Source: UBA6054 sp963975575
GTDB lineage: Bacteria > Planctomycetota > Phycisphaerae > Phycisphaerales > UBA1924
Direction of reading: 5' to 3'
NCBI GenBank assembly: GCA_963975575.1
Contig: CAXBHL010000002.1
Coordinates: 372,001-436,000 of the forward strand
Length of the DNA stretch: 64,000 nucleotides
Under the pieces are notes generated by a model. The model was not told where the DNA came from. It saw only the letters and a list, made by a program, of their open reading frames with translations, and ran no database searches. A program made the position numbers and the translations under genes. Below, one piece after another: positions 60,354 to 64,000 of the stretch (positions are counted from its first letter, which is position 1; each line of letters opens with the position of its first letter).

Positions 60354-61289
60354 CTAGATTCGTTCGATGCGGAAGCGGACCTGCGTGTCCAGAGTCTGGC
60401 CGGGCGCGAGCGTGCGGACGCCGGTGTCTGTTTGCCCGCTGTTCATGAGGTTGAAGCCGTCGTTGGGCATGGTGCACGGCTCGATACAGAACCACGGCAG
60501 CGGCGGGCTGTTCGGGTCGGCGGGGTCGAGGCGCGGGGTGAACACGACGAGGTGGTTGAAGGCGTCGGAGCAGTCCATCGTCATGCGGACGCGGGAGCGC
60601 GGCCATGTGATGGTGGCGGCGCCGCCGAAGCCGGCGAAGACGTCGTCGAGGTTGGGGTTGCCGACGGGCCCGCCCTTCGTGAGCGTGTCGCAGACGGCGT
60701 CGTGCGCGGCGGGGCCGGTGGGCAGGCAGTTCTTCGCGGGGTATCGGGTGTTGACGGGGGCGGTGAGTTCGGCGTCCTCCCCGGCGGCCATGAGGGTGCG
60801 GGGGAAGTAGGGGTGGTGGCCGCAGCCGGCGGGGATGGGCTGGTCGTCGAGGTTGGTGATGCTGAGGTCGAGGGTGAGTTCGCCCGGGGCGAGTTCGACG
60901 CGGAAGACGGCGGCGAATGCGAAGGGGAAGTTGGTGTATTCGTGGGCGCGGCTGTCGTAGACCATGCGGGCGGAGGCCGGGGTGCGGTCGGTGATGCGCC
61001 AGGGTGCGTCGCGGACGACCCCGTGGATGGCGGTGGCGTCCGGGAAGTTGGGGCGGAGCTGGTGGGTCTGGTTGTTGAAGGAGAAGCGTGCATCGCGGAT
61101 GCGGTTGGTCCAGGGGGCCATGAGAAAGGAGGCGCCCTGGGCGGTGTCGGCGGGCGCGGTGGGGGCGCGGCGCATCAGGGGGTAGCGGTCGTCGCAGGGG
61201 CCGCGGAGGGAGAACTCGGTGAGGGTGGCTCCGAGCGCAGGGTCAATCGCGACCCGGAGGGGGTCGGCGTCGAGGGTGATGCGTTGCAC
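60354..61289 (-). CDS. Aldose 1-epimerase (GalM family)
   Basis: This 311-residue beta-sandwich mutarotase-like protein has the catalytic His in GCGHHPYF and the Glu in WFCIEPCTMPND. FLMAPWTNRIRDARF near the N-terminus is the usual substrate-side motif. It interconverts alpha- and beta-anomers of aldoses; the preferred sugar is not predictable. The start is GTG at 61289 with no obvious Shine-Dalgarno. It is 39 bases downstream of the cysteine-rich gene on the same strand. Confidence 0.92.
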   Translation of the reverse strand: MQRITLDADPLRVAIDPALGATLTEFSLRGPCDDRYPLMRRAPTAPADTAQGASFLMAPWTNRIRDARFSFNNQTHQLRPNFPDATAIHGVVRDAPWRITDRTPASARMVYDSRAHEYTNFPFAFAAVFRVELAPGELTLDLSITNLDDQPIPAGCGHHPYFPRTLMAAGEDAELTAPVNTRYPAKNCLPTGPAAHDAVCDTLTKGGPVGNPNLDDVFAGFGGAATITWPRSRVRMTMDCSDAFNHLVVFTPRLDPADPNSPPLPWFCIEPCTMPNDGFNLMNSGQTDTGVRTLAPGQTLDTQVRFRIERI

Positions 61290-61328
61290 GGTTTGGTGGG
61301 CCTTGCCGGGGTTGGATCGGGCGCGGGA

Positions 61329-61805
61329 TCAGGGGTTGGCGGGGGCGTTGTCGGCGATGCCGAAGTTTTCCTTGCAGCAGGCCTTGGCCTCGTTGCAGGG
61401 CTCGGTGGCGCCCTTGTCGGCGCAGCACTCGCCCTCGGGGGCGGCGGCGAGGGGGTCGGCGGGGGCGGAAACGGGGATGACGGCGGCGGTGGTGGCGGCT
61501 TCGGCCATCAGGGCGCAGCAGGCATCGGGGGCGTCGGGGGTGGCGGCCGGGGCGGCGACGGTGGTGACGGCGGCTTCGGCGGCGCAGCAGGCGTCGGCCT
61601 GGGTGGTCTCGGCGGCCTTGGTGGCGCAGCAGCTGTCGGCGGCGGGGGCGGTCTCCAGCGCGGCGGCGGTGATGGCGGCCTGGGCGGCGCGCTCGGTCGG
61701 GCAGACGCCGGAGGGGCACCCGGTGGTGATCCAGTTGAAGCCGAGGACGGAGGCGGCTCCGAGGCCGAGGACGCCGGCGACGATCTTGCCTGCTGCGATG
61801 GGCAT
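61329..61805 (-). CDS. Small membrane-anchored protein with five vicinal cysteine pairs
   Basis: This protein has 158 residues. An N-terminal helix (about 6-25) is followed by TTGCPSGVCPT, a CxxxxC loop like that of small DUF6132-type proteins. The Ala/Thr-rich remainder carries five CC pairs (DSCCAT, DACCAA, DACCAL, GECCAD, KACCKE) plus one extra Cys. The layout suggests metal or redox binding, but no known domain fits. AGGGAGA precedes the ATG. Its neighbours are the GalM gene downstream and a 393-base gap upstream. Confidence 0.75.
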   Translation of the reverse strand: MPIAAGKIVAGVLGLGAASVLGFNWITTGCPSGVCPTERAAQAAITAAALETAPAADSCCATKAAETTQADACCAAEAAVTTVAAPAATPDAPDACCALMAEAATTAAVIPVSAPADPLAAAPEGECCADKGATEPCNEAKACCKENFGIADNAPANP

Positions 61806-62198
61806 TGGTCTCTCCCTGCGGTGGGACCGGATCGGCCCCGGGGTGGTCGGATGGGCGGGCCGGGCGGCCCGGTCGGGTGCGTCGCCGCCTTGGGGCGGGG
61901 CGTTCCCGGGACGGGGGATGGTATCGGGAACGGGGGGGTGGGAGCAAGACCGTCGGTGGCGGAATTGGGGCGGATCTGATGCGTCTGGGGGGGGGGAGAA
62001 GGCAGCGCGGGATGATCGGACGCGGGGTCGGGCGGGACGATCGGGACGACCGGCACAGGCGAGCCGTTCCGGAAAGAAGGCAGGGTTTGCGGGGTCGCTC
62101 CCCGGTTTCCGGGTCGAGATGTATACCGAAGGTGTGATCTTGAGCGTGCGCCGGGACGGGGCGTGCGTGGGTGTTGATAGACGCCGGGAGGCAGCCGT
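61806..62198. other. Divergent intergenic region, 393 bases
   Basis: It is very G-rich on the plus strand, with a run of ten G at 61987-61996 and no ORF I can support. It must hold the promoters of the cysteine-rich gene (leftwards) and the coiled-coil gene (rightwards). I could not pick convincing boxes. Confidence 0.45.
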
Positions 62199-64000
62199 AT
62201 GGACGCGAGAACCCGCAACTCGAGCAAGCAGAGCGACGGGCAGAAGGACCTGCCCGTCGACACCGGGGCCGAGATGAAGCTTCCCAAGGCCGAGGACGAG
62301 GTCCTTGGCGTGATCGCGGGGGTGGAACAGCAGTTGCTGGCGTTGCGCCGTGCGCACGCGGAGCACCGGCAGGCGATGGTGGAGTTGGCGGAGAAGCGTC
62401 GCGAGCTGGCGGAGGCGACGGAGCAGGTTTGTGCGCGTCAGGCGGAGCTGGAGGACCGGGGGGAGGAGATCGAGTCGCGGGAGGGGGAGCTGACGAGCCG
62501 CGAGGTGGAGCTGGCGGAGATGCGTCAGGAGGTCGAGAGCCGCGAGTCCGAGGTCGCCCAGCGGGCGGCGCGGATCGAGCAGCGTGAGTCGAAGATCGCG
62601 CAGCAGGCGGAGATGCTCGAGCGGCAGGAGGCGCAGGTCGAATCGCGTGCGGAGGAGCTCGAGGGCGAGCTGCTTTCGGTGCAGCAGGAGCGTCAGAAGA
62701 TCGAGATCACGGCGCGGGAGCTGCAGGAGCGTGCGGGCGCGGTGGAGACGAAGGCCGCGGAGCTCGGCGAGTTCGAGTCGGCGCTCTTGGCCCGCGAGGC
62801 CGAGGCCGAGGAGAAGCTGGCGCGGGAGAACGCGGCGGAGGCGAAGCTGTCGGTGGTGGAGAAATCCCTGCGGCAGCTGGAGGGGAAGATCAAGGGGCGG
62901 GAGCTGGAGCTGGGCGAGCGGTCGCGGGCGCTTGAGGAGATGGCCGAGCGGGCGGGGGCGCTCGAGGCCGAGCTGAACCAGACGCGTGAGAGCCTCGAGA
63001 CGGCGCTGCATCTGGCGGAGGAGAAGCTGACGCGGGAGCGTCGGGTCACCGAGGGCCTGCGGGCGCAGATGGAAGTGGCGGAGGAGGAGGTCCGCAACGC
63101 GGCGGAGTCGATCAACCGGGTGAGTGAGCTCGAGCAGTTGCTCGAGATGGCGCACGAGGAGGTCGGGCGGGTCCGGGCGGAGGCCAAGGAGAGCGTGGCG
63201 GCCGAGCTGGCGCAGGCCGAGGCGACGGCGGCGGAGCTTGCGGCCGAGCGGGACCGTGTGGCGGCGCTGGAGCTTGAGATCGAATCGCTGCGGGGGCGTG
63301 CGGCGCAGGCGGAGTCGGAGCTGGGCGGCCTGCGTGCGGCGCTGGCCGAGGCCGAGTCGCGTCTGGAGGCGGCGGCGGACCCCGGCGCGGTCGAGGCGGC
63401 GCGGGCGGAGGTCGAGGGCCTGCGGGCCAAGCTGGACGAGATGGCGGCGCAGGCCGAGCGTCGCGTGGCGGAGGCGCGGGCCGACGCGGAGCGTGCGGTG
63501 GCCGAGGCGAACTCGGCGGCCGAGCAGCGGGTGCGTGCGGTTTCGGAGAAGGCGGAGGCGCGGGCGAAGGAGCTCGGGGCGCGGGCGGAGGCCGAATCGA
63601 AGAAGACGGCGGCGCTGGAGGCGAAGCTGAAGAGCGCGGAGGGCGAGCTGGCGGCCGCGGTGCGGTCGCGGGACGAGATGCGTGCGAGCCTGGAGTCGGC
63701 GGGGGTCGAGTCCGAGGAGGCCGCGCGGCTGCGGGACGCGCTGACGGCCGCCGTGGACCGGATCAGCGAGGCCGAGCGCGATGCGGCGGCGGCCCGGGAG
63801 GCGCTCGAGTCGCTGCGGGCGGAGACGCAGACCGAGATCGGCTCGCTGCGCGAGGACGTGGAGGCGAAGGCGAAGTCGCTGGGGGACGTGGAGCGGCAGG
63901 CGCTGGAGATCGAGGGCGAGAACCGCGATCTGAAGGCGAAGGTCGACGAGCTGGAGGTCGAGCTGGAGGTGGCCAACGCGGCGCCGCGTCCGAACGCGGA
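62199..64000 (+). CDS. Long coiled-coil protein, 5' part (runs off the window)
   Basis: From the ATG at 62199 the frame is open for 600 codons to the edge. After a polar start (about 1-30, containing KQSDGQKDLPVDTGAE), almost all residues are Glu, Ala, Leu, Arg and Lys in heptad-like order, for example QRAARIEQRESKIAQQ and EAKLKSAEGELAAAVRSRDE. There are very few prolines or glycines and no signal peptide or membrane helix. It would form a very long rod. It could be a cytoskeletal or structural protein. GGGAGG lies six to eight bases before the ATG. Confidence 0.85.
   Translation, partial: MDARTRNSSKQSDGQKDLPVDTGAEMKLPKAEDEVLGVIAGVEQQLLALRRAHAEHRQAMVELAEKRRELAEATEQVCARQAELEDRGEEIESREGELTSREVELAEMRQEVESRESEVAQRAARIEQRESKIAQQAEMLERQEAQVESRAEELEGELLSVQQERQKIEITARELQERAGAVETKAAELGEFESALLAREAEAEEKLARENAAEAKLSVVEKSLRQLEGKIKGRELELGERSRALEEMAERAGALEAELNQTRESLETALHLAEEKLTRERRVTEGLRAQMEVAEEEVRNAAESINRVSELEQLLEMAHEEVGRVRAEAKESVAAELAQAEATAAELAAERDRVAALELEIESLRGRAAQAESELGGLRAALAEAESRLEAAADPGAVEAARAEVEGLRAKLDEMAAQAERRVAEARADAERAVAEANSAAEQRVRAVSEKAEARAKELGARAEAESKKTAALEAKLKSAEGELAAAVRSRDEMRASLESAGVESEEAARLRDALTAAVDRISEAERDAAAAREALESLRAETQTEIGSLREDVEAKAKSLGDVERQALEIEGENRDLKAKVDELEVELEVANAAPRPNA

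Noticed and set aside
61987..61996. Run of ten G as a phase-variation tract
   Set aside because: It lies between genes and not within a reading frame or an identified promoter spacer, so no switching role can be supported.

Overview
The window is high-GC DNA with densely packed, often overlapping genes. It most resembles a planctomycete of the Phycisphaerae type. The supporting evidence is an exosortase with an EpsI partner, a secreted protein ending in a PAPA + membrane helix + arginine tail (a PEP-CTERM-like sorting signal), several small membrane proteins with CxxCG...CPECG zinc ribbons, and dispersed palindromic intergenic repeats. This taxonomic call is inferred from gene content; no rRNA gene is present. 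I saw no tRNA, transposase, CRISPR array or prophage.

Layout. 0-3 kb: the end of a PAS-like gene, then a convergent OmpR-type regulator and histidine kinase pair. 3-7.2 kb: a membrane protein, a YceI protein, an ExoD-like protein and guaA. 7.4-10 kb: a HEAT-type lipoprotein, then an RsbW-like kinase, a STAS protein, an MlaE permease and a translationally coupled small membrane protein. 10-13 kb: a UbiA prenyltransferase opposite ribH-nusB-ftsY. 13-20 kb: the NHEJ pair ku-ligD, flanked by zinc-ribbon membrane proteins, one with an apparent frameshift at a run of eight G. 20-22 kb: the PEP-CTERM-like protein and a LacI regulator.

22.3-29 kb is an efflux operon: a MarR regulator, a membrane-fusion protein, an RND permease with an unusual insertion of about 165 residues and four helices, and a ChaN-like lipoprotein. 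29-31 kb holds a lipoprotein, ispF, an SDR and an entericidin-like lipoprotein. From 47.4 down to 31.3 kb nearly everything is on the minus strand and reads as an exopolysaccharide/exosortase locus: a Wza-like exporter, exosortase, EpsI, a 1542-residue TPR protein, a Wzz/BY-kinase-like protein without the Walker A lysine, a sugar-nucleotide epimerase, a WecA-type sugar-phosphate transferase, ParA, VanZ and MurJ.

47.6-52.5 kb is rich in repeats and carries lipA, a Fic protein behind a palindromic and possibly leaderless promoter, a partly eroded hypothetical gene, a GNAT and an HD-GYP protein. 52.6-57.3 kb is an outer-membrane lipoprotein locus (double CsgG-PEGA protein, COG3014-like, YcfL-like, LpoB-like). 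57.4-64 kb has a VOC protein, an S41 peptidase with a 15-codon upstream ORF, EVE, HPF, an aldose 1-epimerase, a cysteine-pair-rich protein, and the start of a long coiled-coil protein that runs off the end.

At the largest scale the plus strand is C-rich on average through the middle of the window and turns G-rich at about 53.7-54.2 kb, regardless of gene orientation. This is a change of replication-type strand bias inside the CsgG gene.
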